This document shows, one piece after another, positions 26,566 through 34,808 of a stretch of 64,000 nt of DNA. The notes below the pieces were generated by a model. The model had not been told where the DNA came from. It saw only the letters and a list, made by a program, of their open reading frames with translations, and ran no database searches. This DNA is from Clostridia bacterium (GTDB lineage Bacteria; Bacillota; Clostridia; Oscillospirales; Acutalibacteraceae). Each line of letters starts with the position of its first letter. Positions within the stretch are counted from its first letter, which is position 1. The translations under genes and the position numbers were made by a program. Location: assembly GCA_017502085.1 (NCBI GenBank), contig JAFVVQ010000059.1:1-64000 (forward strand), written 5' to 3'.

Positions 26566-27483
26566 ATGGATAAACAAAAAAATCCGCTTGTTTCGGTTGT
26601 TATCCCCTCTTATAAACGAACGGTCGAATATATTTCACGAGCAGTTGAATCCGTTCTTGCTCAAACATATCCTAATGTTGAGATTATTGTCATAGATGAC
26701 AGCACCGAAGCATTTGAGGGCAGAATCAACACCGAAAATTATTTCAAATCACTCAACAAAACTAATGTTGTTTATCTGCAAAACGAAAAAAATCTCGGGG
26801 GCTCTCTCTCTCGGAACAGAGGTATTGAAGCAGCGAAGGGTGATTACATTACATTCCTTGATGACGATGATGAATACAAACCCGAAAAAATAGAGCGTCA
26901 GCTTCATTTTATGCTGGAAAATGACCTGGATATGAGTTTTACAAACCTTGAAATATATTCCTTCAAAGGCAAACTCATTGATTTCAGGGAGTTTTCAGAC
27001 GTGAAATCATTTGACAATGATTATCTGCTCCGTCACCATCTTCAAAGACATCTCACGGGTACGCCGACTTTTATGTACAAAGCAGACAAACTCCGTGAAA
27101 CAGGCTGCTTTGAGCCGGTCAAAATCGGACAGGAATTTCACCTGATGCTCAAGACAATTCTTGCAGGGCTTAAAATCGGATACCTTCCCGAATGCTATGT
27201 CAAAGCATACAGACATCCTGACGGTGGAATTTCGGGCGGTCTGAATAAAATTATCGGAGAAAAGGAACTTTTTGAATTTAAGCAGAAGTATTTCCCGAGG
27301 CTTACAAAAAAAGAGCAAACATTTATCAGATTCAGACACCACGCTGTTCTTGCCGCAGGTTATAAAAGAAACAAAATGTTTCTTCATATGATTGCAGAAT
27401 GCTTCAAAACCTTTTTTGCATCACCGTATGACTTCGTTTGTGAAGGCTTTAAATTCGTCTCAAAAGTTATAAAAAACAGATAA
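26566..27483 (+). CDS. Glycosyltransferase family 2
   Basis: The 305-residue product is a GT-A transferase with VSVVIPSYKRTVEYISRAVE, the nucleotide-binding IIVIDDST, the acidic metal site ITFLDDDDEYKPEKI and the HRHLTGTPTFMYKADKL acceptor-side region. The real start is ATG 26566 (MDKQKNPL), with AGGGAGAA just upstream; the frame extends to 26458 without support. It stands alone between divergent and convergent neighbours, so its pathway is not shown by context, but it is likely an envelope glycan enzyme. Confidence 0.9.
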   Translation: MDKQKNPLVSVVIPSYKRTVEYISRAVESVLAQTYPNVEIIVIDDSTEAFEGRINTENYFKSLNKTNVVYLQNEKNLGGSLSRNRGIEAAKGDYITFLDDDDEYKPEKIERQLHFMLENDLDMSFTNLEIYSFKGKLIDFREFSDVKSFDNDYLLRHHLQRHLTGTPTFMYKADKLRETGCFEPVKIGQEFHLMLKTILAGLKIGYLPECYVKAYRHPDGGISGGLNKIIGEKELFEFKQKYFPRLTKKEQTFIRFRHHAVLAAGYKRNKMFLHMIAECFKTFFASPYDFVCEGFKFVSKVIKNR

Positions 27484-27490
27484 CAGGTAC

Positions 27491-27522
27491 AAAAGGCAGA
27501 AGCTTTCCAGCTTCTGCCTTTT
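27491..27522. terminator. Bidirectional terminator between convergent genes
   Basis: A perfect 14-bp stem (27491-27504 with 27509-27522) with a 4-base loop is flanked by A/T ends on both strands. It separates the GT2 gene (plus) from the end of the RiPP-like cluster (minus). Confidence 0.9.
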
Positions 27523-27525
27523 GAT

Positions 27526-28689
27526 CTATAGCCCTACACTTTTATACATCAAATTAATATCATCAATGTAATCATCAGTTAAATTGTTAACCTTGCCGAG
27601 ATAATATTTGCGGAACCTTCTTCTTTTACCGACCAAAAAAGAGACCCATCTGAAAATCTGACAGATTGGGGTAAGAAGTTTGAACTTGCCTATTATCGGA
27701 TACTGGGATTTCAGTTCCGCATACGGCACAATAATTCTCGAAAGAATATAGTTCATTCTACCGCCCGAACGCTGACGGTCTAAAATCAGTTTTGTATCCT
27801 GCGAACCGAAGCTGCCGCCCGAAATGATATATTTTTCCATTATGCGGGTGACCTCGGTATGCTCAGCATCCGCAAACCATACCTGACTCAGGTGCTTTGC
27901 GGTTTTTTCAAAATCCTCAAGTTTACCTTTTTGGATAAGTTCTCTGACTTCAGCGGTATTGAATCTGCCGCTTTTTTCCATCAGATGCAGATCAAGAAAC
28001 GGCCTCACACCACCTCCACCGCCAATAAAATGTTTTGCCATATGTGCGATGTGATAATAATAAAACATTCCGTCGGTAAGGGCATATCTGTATTTCCCCG
28101 CCTCGCACTGAACGGCATAATCCCAGACATTGCCAAGCACCTTTGCCATTGCAGGTGAATAGTTCTCCTCAACAAGACCGAAATGCAACTCGATATAGAT
28201 ACCTTCCGTTGAAAGAATCGAAATGTCATGCGTAGCCTTTTCCTTCACGTCATATCCCAGAATTCTGCCGATTTCATTTGCAGCAAAATCAACGTCATTC
28301 TCGCTGACAAGAATATCGATATCGCATCCCATACGCAACCATTCATCGGAATAGAATTCTCGCATAACAGCGCCTTTGAGAGGAATATACGGTATTTTCA
28401 GCTGTTCAAGCACGTCACATACCTTTTCGGTAACGAAGCGCATATTTTCAAATCTGAACAGAGACGAATAAACCTTATCGCGAAAAACCGACTGCATATC
28501 GGAGCCATCTGCCAGACCGCTGTTAATCAGTGCCGAGCCGACAACATGTGTCACGCCGTGCAACTTCGAAAGCACGTAAAGTTCACGCAGAACATCTTCC
28601 GGAAGCGGATTTTCATACGGCAAAACAAGCGTGCTGCCGCACACTGCATTATCAAGAAGCCGTATCAAAGTTTCGTTCAGAAAATCCAT
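27526..28689 (-). CDS. Nucleotidyltransferase-family protein of the RiPP-like cluster
   Basis: The 387-residue product carries the core of the NTP_transf_5 type of nucleotidyltransferase-fold proteins: IPYIPLKGAVMREFYSDEWLRMGCDIDILV, with the DxD (DID) metal site, then IYIELHFGLVEE. These proteins are found in clusters with PqqD, HPr-kinase-like and S24/S26-type genes, including some lasso peptide clusters, where their target is mostly unknown; nucleotide transfer to the peptide is possible. It is the last gene of module B, 15 bases after the peptidase gene. Confidence 0.8.
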   Translation of the reverse strand: MDFLNETLIRLLDNAVCGSTLVLPYENPLPEDVLRELYVLSKLHGVTHVVGSALINSGLADGSDMQSVFRDKVYSSLFRFENMRFVTEKVCDVLEQLKIPYIPLKGAVMREFYSDEWLRMGCDIDILVSENDVDFAANEIGRILGYDVKEKATHDISILSTEGIYIELHFGLVEENYSPAMAKVLGNVWDYAVQCEAGKYRYALTDGMFYYYHIAHMAKHFIGGGGGVRPFLDLHLMEKSGRFNTAEVRELIQKGKLEDFEKTAKHLSQVWFADAEHTEVTRIMEKYIISGGSFGSQDTKLILDRQRSGGRMNYILSRIIVPYAELKSQYPIIGKFKLLTPICQIFRWVSFLVGKRRRFRKYYLGKVNNLTDDYIDDINLMYKSVGL

Positions 28690-28704
28690 CAGTTTCTCCG
28701 TGGT

Positions 28705-29169
28705 TTAAGATTTATCGGTTATCTTTTTTATCTTGCGCCACAGGGTGAGCAAATACGGTCTGACCGGCATCAGGATCCGCCACACTGCGCACAAAAACAG
28801 ATATGACGGCGAATTGCAGGATACTTTTTTGCCGTTTTTCTCAGTATGGCTGACCGCCGCAACAATCTGCGAGAAATCAACGGCTTCGCACCATTTCTGA
28901 GCATCACCGTTCATAATGAGCACTCCGTCAGGCAGAACTTTTCTCACTCTGTGAAGCACAAGCACTCCGCTTTCACGCCTGAAAAGCAGAATGCTGCCCT
29001 TTATAATATTTTTTTCATCAGGCGCACACAGCCAGACGGTATCCTTTCCGTCAACCAGAAAAGGATTCATGCTGTTGCCTGATACAACAAGCGGTATAGC
29101 TCCGCCTTCAGCAATGATTTTTTCATAATCTGCGGTAAACTGAGCCGCTGTACACACTAATTTTTCCAT
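28705..29169 (-). CDS. S24/S26-type peptidase, Ser-His type (module B)
   Basis: The 154-residue product has the LexA/signal-peptidase fold motifs: VVSGNSMNPFLVDGKD with the candidate Ser nucleophile before Met, GSILLFRRESG, and VLHRVRKV, where His takes the place of the usual Lys as in SipW/ER-type signal peptidases. A hydrophobic C-terminal segment (SYLFLCAVWRILMPV) may touch the membrane. It overlaps the HPr-kinase-like gene by 13 bases. It may remove the leader from the cluster's precursor peptide; this is inference from context. A paralogue is encoded at 34292-34750. Confidence 0.72.
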   Translation of the reverse strand: MEKLVCTAAQFTADYEKIIAEGGAIPLVVSGNSMNPFLVDGKDTVWLCAPDEKNIIKGSILLFRRESGVLVLHRVRKVLPDGVLIMNGDAQKWCEAVDFSQIVAAVSHTEKNGKKVSCNSPSYLFLCAVWRILMPVRPYLLTLWRKIKKITDKS

Positions 29170-29930
29170 TCCGTTGTTTCGTAAACCAACCGTACCGCTT
29201 CCTCATCCGGTCTGCACTCAAGCAGATATACAGGCACTGCGGCAATGATCTTTTCATATGTATCAAGCATATTGCAGACACATTTCCTGTCCCACGCGGG
29301 CATAAAGATATGCGGTAAAAAATATTCATTTGAAGCGGAAGGTCCGAGCTTCGTGATTCTGTTTTCTTTCGCCTGACGAAGCACAACCACAGCCCTCAGC
29401 TTTGTTTTTTTGTTGAGGCAGAATTCCGACGAGCCTTTCCACGGCAGACCGTAAGCATAAGCCACACCGTTTTCTTCTTTAAGCAGGATTTTGTCGCCAT
29501 TAATGATTTCTGAGCCGATATACTCCTGCCAGAGTTTTGCCTGAGTTGTTTTTCCCACGCCCGAAAAGCCGGTAAAAGCCACACCCTCTCCGTCGATATC
29601 CACGCACGAGGCGTGAAGCAGAAGGGTTGAAAAATAAGAGAATCTCGAACACAAAGCGGCAAGTTCGAGTGCATGTTCACCGTTTTTAGCGGTAAAAAAA
29701 CCTGTCGCCCTGCTCCAATCCTCATCGGCACACAGGAACTCTCCGCCGGGAAGACGCAGAGTATGTGCCGCATCGGATTCAAAATACTGTATTCCGTGGC
29801 ACTCGGGAATTGTGTCTACGAATTCAATATTCATAACAGAGGCACCGTCGGAGACATCCTCAAACGCACCGACAAAATCCGCATATTCATCCTGCCATTC
29901 TATCAGCAGGTCCGCAAGACGGATCTTCAT
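29157..29930 (-). CDS. HPr-kinase-like protein (module B)
   Basis: The 257-residue product has the C-terminal kinase fold of HPr kinase/phosphorylase: Walker A in FTGFSGVGKTTQAKLW, then NGDKILLKEENG, YGLPWKGSSEFCLN and a late FMPAWDR. The N-terminal half is not that of a catabolite-control HprK, and no HPr gene is near. Relatives in lasso and other RiPP clusters phosphorylate the precursor peptide. It starts in a TGATG overlap with the precursor stop, so it is translationally coupled to its likely substrate. Confidence 0.82.
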   Translation of the reverse strand: MKIRLADLLIEWQDEYADFVGAFEDVSDGASVMNIEFVDTIPECHGIQYFESDAAHTLRLPGGEFLCADEDWSRATGFFTAKNGEHALELAALCSRFSYFSTLLLHASCVDIDGEGVAFTGFSGVGKTTQAKLWQEYIGSEIINGDKILLKEENGVAYAYGLPWKGSSEFCLNKKTKLRAVVVLRQAKENRITKLGPSASNEYFLPHIFMPAWDRKCVCNMLDTYEKIIAAVPVYLLECRPDEEAVRLVYETTEWKN

Positions 29931-30190
29931 CAGAATACGTAGCGGAAGCAGTTGATGTATGCATCTCCGCCGTATTTGTCAAGCTCTTTGTAGTAATCTC
30001 CGAAGGTTGTACCGGGGGTATGTACCTCTGCCCATGTAAAACCCGAATAATACTTCTTGCAGTCATCAATTTTATAAGTAAACTTGATAACGGCTGCACC
30101 GGAAACCTCCGCACCGCCGGATATAGCGATATTCTCTTTCATGTTTATCGCAAAAAGTTTACTTTCGGGAACGATATATTCTTTTTTCAT
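29930..30190 (-). CDS. Candidate RiPP precursor peptide (module B)
   Basis: The 86-residue product begins MKKEYIVPESK, sharing the MKKxYxxP start of the second precursor at 32853-33023. A Gly/Ala-rich segment (AISGGAEVSGAA, residues 22-33) separates a leader-like part from an aromatic-rich tail with two Cys (Cys44, Cys81), eight Tyr and the C-terminus FRYVF. It overlaps the radical SAM start by 4 bases (ATGA) and the kinase gene by one base. GAAAGGAG lies upstream of the ATG at 30190. The modified residues cannot be told from sequence. Confidence 0.7.
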   Translation of the reverse strand: MKKEYIVPESKLFAINMKENIAISGGAEVSGAAVIKFTYKIDDCKKYYSGFTWAEVHTPGTTFGDYYKELDKYGGDAYINCFRYVF

Positions 30191-31239
30191 ACCGTATCTC
30201 CTTTCTTTTTCTCATATATCCTGAACAGTTTTTCTGCCATCAGGCAGAAGCTTTTGTCAATCTTTTCGGGATGTCCGCTTTCGGCACAGAGTATGCCCGG
30301 ACATCTCTGACAGAACATTTTATATCTGCAATCCGCACACTCCGAAGGGCATTTCAACTTTTTGAGCGCAGACGTCAGTGCTTTGAAATCCGCCGCCGCA
30401 TCGCCCGAATACTGTATGTATGGCTCTGCAAGGAATGAACAAAGCTGAACATGACCGTGCCACGTCACCCACATGGAATTGCGGTAACTTCCGCACGTGA
30501 CAAACGGAAATTCAATCGGCGGTACGAGTGTTTTTTCGAGCTCCTCAAGGGTGATTTCGTCCGGAAAATCGTGAAGTGCAAAACGGGATTCTTCAGCGTT
30601 GTTGACAGCACCTCTCGGGGACCTGAGCACCGATATAGTATGCCGGAACGGGATCCCCTTTTCGTTTGCAAAGGCATACATCTTTTGCAGTTCCTCTGCA
30701 TTCTGTTTCACGACGGTTGCGCTCATTTTCAGCGGTATCTGCTCAGCCGTCAGCAAATCGATTGCCTTTGTAATTCTTGTGAAGCCGTCGGTACATCCGC
30801 AAACATCCGAATAGGTTTCGTCACTTGCACCGTAAAGCGTAAGTTTTATACAGAAGGGTTTGCCGTAAAGGCGGAATTTTTCAATTGCAGTCTCATCGAT
30901 AAGTGAACCGTTTGAGAGAATTGAAATCAGAAATCCCATTTCGTTGAGCCTTGAATAAATCTCCCAGAAATCGGGATGAGCCAGCGGCTCACCGCCTGTC
31001 AGACACAGATTCAGAGTCCCCGAATCCCTCACCTGCCTTGCGATTTCAAGCCATTCGTCAGCCGTAAGCATTCTGCCTTGTTCTGCAGCCTGCTCTTTGG
31101 TCAGACGAACGTAACACATCACGCAATTGAAGTTGCAGTGGGGGGTCAGTTCAAAGGTGACGTTAAGCGGTATGCAGTTATGCTCCGCAAGTCGCTGAAG
31201 TGAGCCCATAAAGGCATTACCGTTATCGCAATCAATCAT
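30187..31239 (-). CDS. Radical SAM/SPASM protein (module B)
   Basis: The 350-residue product carries the radical SAM motif Cys35-x3-Cys39-x2-Cys42 (in LTPHCNFNCVMCYV) and SAM-binding LCLTGGEPLAHPDF. The C-terminus is SPASM-like, with many Cys for auxiliary Fe-S clusters (CPSECADCRYKMFCQRCPGILC). Such enzymes form thioether or C-C cross-links on RiPP precursors. It starts in a 4-base overlap with the PqqD gene and ends in a 4-base overlap with the precursor gene, a compact RRE-enzyme-substrate order. Confidence 0.92.
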   Translation of the reverse strand: MIDCDNGNAFMGSLQRLAEHNCIPLNVTFELTPHCNFNCVMCYVRLTKEQAAEQGRMLTADEWLEIARQVRDSGTLNLCLTGGEPLAHPDFWEIYSRLNEMGFLISILSNGSLIDETAIEKFRLYGKPFCIKLTLYGASDETYSDVCGCTDGFTRITKAIDLLTAEQIPLKMSATVVKQNAEELQKMYAFANEKGIPFRHTISVLRSPRGAVNNAEESRFALHDFPDEITLEELEKTLVPPIEFPFVTCGSYRNSMWVTWHGHVQLCSFLAEPYIQYSGDAAADFKALTSALKKLKCPSECADCRYKMFCQRCPGILCAESGHPEKIDKSFCLMAEKLFRIYEKKKGDTV

Positions 31240-31502
31240 TCGAGTGCACCCTGCTCCCTGAGTCCGTTTAGAAATTTTTCTGTATCGGCAAGTGCCGTCT
31301 GACGGTCAACATCATAGTTTTCTGTCAGAATATCCGCAAGTTCATCGGCAGACGCACCCTTTTCGAGTGCTTTCCAGAGAAGTTCACCGCTTTCACTGAG
31401 AACTATCATGCCGTGAATGTCACTAGTTCTTGCGCCCGTCGGTACAGCCATAATCTGGCCGCTGATATTTCTGATCATAAATCCGCTTTTGATCCTGAAC
31501 AA
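31236..31502 (-). CDS. PqqD-family peptide chaperone (RRE, module B)
   Basis: The 88-residue product has the PqqD winged-helix pattern: FMIRNISGQIMAVPTG, then LSESGELLWKALEKGASADELADILTENYDVDRQTAL. PqqD-like proteins bind the leader of a precursor and present it to the radical SAM enzyme. It is clearly related to the C-terminal domain of the HPr-kinase fusion at 31665-32801 (shared YDVDRxTAxxD). The start is TTG 31502 with GGAGAGGTG upstream. It is the first gene of module B, behind its own promoter. Confidence 0.88.
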   Translation of the reverse strand: MFRIKSGFMIRNISGQIMAVPTGARTSDIHGMIVLSESGELLWKALEKGASADELADILTENYDVDRQTALADTEKFLNGLREQGALE

Positions 31503-31537
31503 CCGACACCTCTCCTATCATAATCATTTATTATGTA

Positions 31538-31566
31538 ATTATATCATACTACGTAAATATTATCAA
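31538..31566 (-). promoter_or_regulatory. Promoter of RiPP module B
   Basis: TTGATA and TATAAT are 17 bases apart on the minus strand, about 30 bases before the PqqD start. It follows directly on the terminator of module A. Confidence 0.8.
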
Positions 31567-31631
31567 TAATTTAATTGAAAATAATTAAATACACTGTTGA
31601 CTAAATGCACCGTTGACGCTTCATTTTATAT

Positions 31632-31658
31632 AAAAAATGCACCGCCGCAACGGTGCAT
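31632..31658 (-). terminator. Terminator of RiPP module A
   Basis: An 8-bp perfect stem (31637-31644 with 31651-31658) leads into TTTTTT on the minus strand, 6 bases after the kinase-RRE fusion stop. Confidence 0.9.
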
Positions 31659-31664
31659 CTGAAA

Positions 31665-32801
31665 TTAACCGAGTATTCCCATTTCGTCGAACTTTGCGAT
31701 GATCGAATCAATATCCTTTGCTGCCGTCTCACGGTCAACGTCATATTCATCAAGCACTGCGGCGAGCAAATCCTCTTTGCTGAGGGGATTCAGCAGCTTT
31801 TCAAAAATGAATGCCGACACCTCATTGAGCGCAATTGCGCCGTCAAACCTTGCGATGTTGCTGCCCGTGGGCATTACTATGAATTCATCCGCAACCTTGC
31901 GTAAAGCAAATCCTTCTTTAATCTTCATATCTATCGATACCTCCAGAATTTTTTCAGGGTTGTTGAACAATATTCCGTATGCTTCCTCTGCATCCCGCAC
32001 TTCGGGGCCGCAAAAGAATCTGTAAACAGGCACCTGAGCGGCAAGTTTTTTGGCTGTCATTATCACCTGAGATGCCGCCGAAGTATCCCACATCGGTATA
32101 AACACCTGCTTCATCAGTATCTTCGTTGCCTGCTCCGGGCTGAGTTTTCTGAAAAAAACGGAATCCGATCGGCGAACTTCAAGAATCGCCTTGAGTTTTC
32201 TGTCTGTGTTGCGGTATATACCCTCCTTACCGTCCCACGGTACGCCGCAAGCCGTTGCACCGTCGTCAGAGACCGAAACCGAAGGTCTGTCACCGCTGAT
32301 GAATTCTGCTCCGAGCGCATCAATCCAGGCACTTGCCCTCGTCGATTTGCCCAGACCCGAAACACCCGTAAAAGCCACCGCCTCGCCCTGCACATCGATA
32401 CATGCCGAATGGAGCGAAACCCTTGACCTGACTGCAAAAACGCTTTCAAACGCCATACGCAGAAGGTTGCGCAGAATGTGGTAAAGCACAGATTCATCCC
32501 TGCAAACGGGAATATACCATGTGATTTCACGGTAATCGGCCGAAAGTCCGACCTGAACGAAATCTTTGCATACGGGCGACACATAAATCCACGTGCCGTC
32601 TGTACCGCGGTAAACATCAACATCGTCGTGATGAGCAACAAGTCCGCAACTTTCGTTCAAAAGGGGTATATGACAAAAAAGAATCCGACCGTCACTCTTT
32701 TCGTGCGAATGACAGATAAACGGATTCAGAAAAGGCAGATCGCATTCAAGGTCAAAAACCAGACCGCAAATGCAGATTCTGTTACCGATATTTTCTTTCA
32801 T
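31665..32801 (-). CDS. HPr-kinase-like protein fused to a PqqD-like domain (module A)
   Basis: The 378-residue product combines an HPr-kinase-like part, with Walker A in FTGVSGLGKSTRASAW near residue 145 and ISGDRPSVSVSDDG, CGVPWDGKEGIYRN and FIPMWDTS downstream, and a C-terminal winged-helix PqqD-like part from about residue 293 (KIKEGFALRKVADEFIVMPTG...LNEVSAFIFEKL). The PqqD part is a close relative of the free PqqD of module B. The layout suggests a kinase that carries its own leader-recognition domain. It lies downstream of precursor A, with a hairpin between them. No strong ribosome site is visible before ATG 32801. Confidence 0.85.
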   Translation of the reverse strand: MKENIGNRICICGLVFDLECDLPFLNPFICHSHEKSDGRILFCHIPLLNESCGLVAHHDDVDVYRGTDGTWIYVSPVCKDFVQVGLSADYREITWYIPVCRDESVLYHILRNLLRMAFESVFAVRSRVSLHSACIDVQGEAVAFTGVSGLGKSTRASAWIDALGAEFISGDRPSVSVSDDGATACGVPWDGKEGIYRNTDRKLKAILEVRRSDSVFFRKLSPEQATKILMKQVFIPMWDTSAASQVIMTAKKLAAQVPVYRFFCGPEVRDAEEAYGILFNNPEKILEVSIDMKIKEGFALRKVADEFIVMPTGSNIARFDGAIALNEVSAFIFEKLLNPLSKEDLLAAVLDEYDVDRETAAKDIDSIIAKFDEMGILG

Positions 32802-32812
32802 TTTGGAAAAAT

Positions 32813-32838
32813 GAGCCGCAGAAACATATTCGCGGCTC
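32813..32838 (-). terminator. Attenuator-like hairpin between precursor A and the kinase
   Basis: A perfect 7-bp GC-rich stem (32813-32819 with 32832-32838) is followed by ATTTTT on the minus strand, right after the precursor stop. Partial termination here would make more precursor than enzyme. Confidence 0.55.
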
Positions 32839-32852
32839 CCTTTCGTTACAAA

Positions 32853-33023
32853 TTAAAAGCCTGAGTCTGCCACAACAATCTGATGTGAGCAACCTGCAAC
32901 TTCTTTGCTGTCAAGGTTAAACCATTCCTGAGTGCAGATAAGACTTACCTGGCTGGCAACAACCTGCTCACGATAGCGGAATTCGATCTTTTCAGCAACG
33001 GGTGTACTGTATGCCTTCTTCAT
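32853..33023 (-). CDS. Candidate RiPP precursor peptide (module A)
   Basis: The 56-residue product starts MKKAYSTPVAEKIEF, the same MKKxYxxP opening as the module B precursor. It has two Cys (Cys30, Cys45) and a mixed tail with HQIVVADSGF. I use ATG 33023, with GAGGAGG eight bases upstream, rather than the longer frame from 33044. It lies between the radical SAM and kinase-RRE genes and is followed by an attenuator-like hairpin. An AT-rich stretch of about 100 bases upstream could hold an extra promoter. Confidence 0.7.
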   Translation of the reverse strand: MKKAYSTPVAEKIEFRYREQVVASQVSLICTQEWFNLDSKEVAGCSHQIVVADSGF

Positions 33024-33131
33024 AGTTTTGCCTCCTCTATACATTATCGGATTTATGTAAGTATCTTTTTTGCAGATAAAAAACTTCTACACATACTATA
33101 CTAATATATTTTTACAAAAATTTCAATAGTT

Positions 33132-34295
33132 TTATAAAATTTTTCCGAGACCGCTTTTTGCCATTGCCTTACACCACTTGCATTGTTCAGGAGATGCGTG
33201 ACCCTCAGGGGCATCGGCATGGTCTGCAACGCACCCTTTCGAGCATTCTCTCAGACGGCATTTGTCACATTCTGCGGGAACTCTGTATTCCATAACACTT
33301 CCGTGAATTTTCTGCCAGGCAGAAGCAAAGCCCTCTTCCATCGGCTCCGACGAAATATGGATAAGTCTGTTGCACGGAACAAGTTTTCCTTCCCAGGTGA
33401 CGTTGAAAACGCTTCTGCCGCCGCCGCAGCGAAGCCCTTTCGGAGCAGTTTCATCCGTAACTGTATTAACAGGCGGTAAATCGGCAACACATTCTTCGGG
33501 CGGTAGATACCCCTTGAGTGAGCGTTCCAGTTTAAAAAGTCTGATATATTCCTCAACACCCATATCACGGAAGCCTTCAGATTTATCGGTTTCAGCTCTT
33601 GGCGATATAAGTCCTCCGTTGACCTGAAAATCCGTACCGAAAGTCGATGCAAGTTTCATCACTTGCTCATTTTCTTCCATTGTGAGATAAGCGGTCGGAG
33701 TCAGCGATATGCGTACGGGAATCCCCGCTTCAATCGCGTTTCTGATATTTTCCATAACAGATGAAAAAACTCTTCTGCCCGTCACTCTTTCATACATATC
33801 CTCATCTGCACCGTAGAGTGTGACCTGCACCGTTACGGGCGGATGTTTTTTGAAAAACTCTATTCTTTCCGCATTCAGAAGCAATCCGTTTGTGAGCACG
33901 GAAACCTGAACGGCACGGCTGTGCAAATAAAGATAAAGTCGGTCAAAACCGGGGTAAGTAAGGCATTCACCGCCCGTCAGAGTTGCATACATCATCCCCG
34001 AATCGATCGCCTGAGACATAATATTCTCCCACTCATCAGCGGTAAGCAATCGGCAAGAACGCAGCTTTTCCGCTTCAAGATGAACGTAACACATACGGCA
34101 ATCAAAATTGCAAAGCGGAGTCAGTTCGAATGTACCTTTGACAGGTACGCCCTTCTGCCTTGCTCTCGACTCGAGATATTTACGCATAGCCCAATCGTAA
34201 ACAAGAGGATCGGCACCCTCTGAACGCAACCGTGCGATCAGTTCAGGCAGACTTTTTGCCTGCTGAACGGCAGAAATGATTTCATATTCTTTCAC
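33132..34295 (-). CDS. Radical SAM/SPASM protein (module A)
   Basis: The 387-residue product has the radical SAM motif Cys62-x3-Cys66-x2-Cys69 (ELTPLCNFDCRMCYVHLE) and LTGGECLTYPGF. A SPASM-type C-terminus follows, with CNRLIHIS, CDKCRLRECSKGC and a final CKWC. It is a paralogue of the module B enzyme with a longer N-terminal helical region. The GTG start at 34295 overlaps the stop of the peptidase gene (GTGA). It likely modifies the 56-residue peptide encoded just downstream. Confidence 0.92.
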   Translation of the reverse strand: MKEYEIISAVQQAKSLPELIARLRSEGADPLVYDWAMRKYLESRARQKGVPVKGTFELTPLCNFDCRMCYVHLEAEKLRSCRLLTADEWENIMSQAIDSGMMYATLTGGECLTYPGFDRLYLYLHSRAVQVSVLTNGLLLNAERIEFFKKHPPVTVQVTLYGADEDMYERVTGRRVFSSVMENIRNAIEAGIPVRISLTPTAYLTMEENEQVMKLASTFGTDFQVNGGLISPRAETDKSEGFRDMGVEEYIRLFKLERSLKGYLPPEECVADLPPVNTVTDETAPKGLRCGGGRSVFNVTWEGKLVPCNRLIHISSEPMEEGFASAWQKIHGSVMEYRVPAECDKCRLRECSKGCVADHADAPEGHASPEQCKWCKAMAKSGLGKIL

Positions 34296-34750
34296 CTGTT
34301 ACCCACCACCGTTCTTTTGATTTTCGAACCGATGCGTCGGATTTTGCGCCACAGACTGCGAAACGGTCTCACCATAAGGGGCAGAATACCGAAAGTCCTT
34401 GATACGGCTGAATCCAGACGGATTTTTTTGCCGTCACGCACCGCCGAAACCGCAATCCCCCATACCTGAGAAATGTTTACGGGATCATCACGGTAAACAC
34501 AGTTATCGCCGAGAGTGACAACTGTTTCTCCCTTTATTTTCGCAATTCGGTGAATAACGTTCATTCCGTCATTTCTACGGAAAAGAACAATATCGCCCCT
34601 TTTCAGTCTGCGATAAACGGGTATCACCGTAACTGTATCCCTGTTTTTACGCAGAATGGGTCGCATACTCTCTCCGCTGAGGGTCAGGTTAACGGGAATC
34701 TCCGCACCCTCCAGAGCAAGTCTGTGCCATTCGTCAACAGAAAGATACAT
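34292..34750 (-). CDS. S24/S26-type peptidase, Ser-His type (module A)
   Basis: The 152-residue product is a paralogue of the module B peptidase: LTLSGESMRPILRKNRD with the candidate Ser, GDIVLFRRNDG, and NVIHRIAKI with His in the base position. I prefer ATG 34750 (GGGGAG just upstream, length matching the paralogue); the ATG at 34801 in the same frame has no ribosome site and adds 17 residues. A basic C-terminus follows. Leader removal or export-linked cleavage of the peptide is a reasonable guess. Confidence 0.72.
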   Translation of the reverse strand: MYLSVDEWHRLALEGAEIPVNLTLSGESMRPILRKNRDTVTVIPVYRRLKRGDIVLFRRNDGMNVIHRIAKIKGETVVTLGDNCVYRDDPVNISQVWGIAVSAVRDGKKIRLDSAVSRTFGILPLMVRPFRSLWRKIRRIGSKIKRTVVGNR

Positions 34751-34808
34751 CGCACTCCCCGAAACGGCTGATTCTGTTTTGGAATTCAAAAATTCATCCA
34801 TATTTATA

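Noticed and set aside
29157-32801. HPr kinase/phosphorylase of catabolite repression
   Set aside because: Both genes sit in the peptide cluster, lack the normal HprK N-terminal domain and have no ptsH nearby; one is fused to a PqqD-like domain.
30187-34295. PQQ or mycofactocin biosynthesis
   Set aside because: A PqqD-like and radical SAM pair is present, but no PqqA/PqqC/PqqB or mycofactocin partners; the pairs are duplicated with kinases and peptidases instead.
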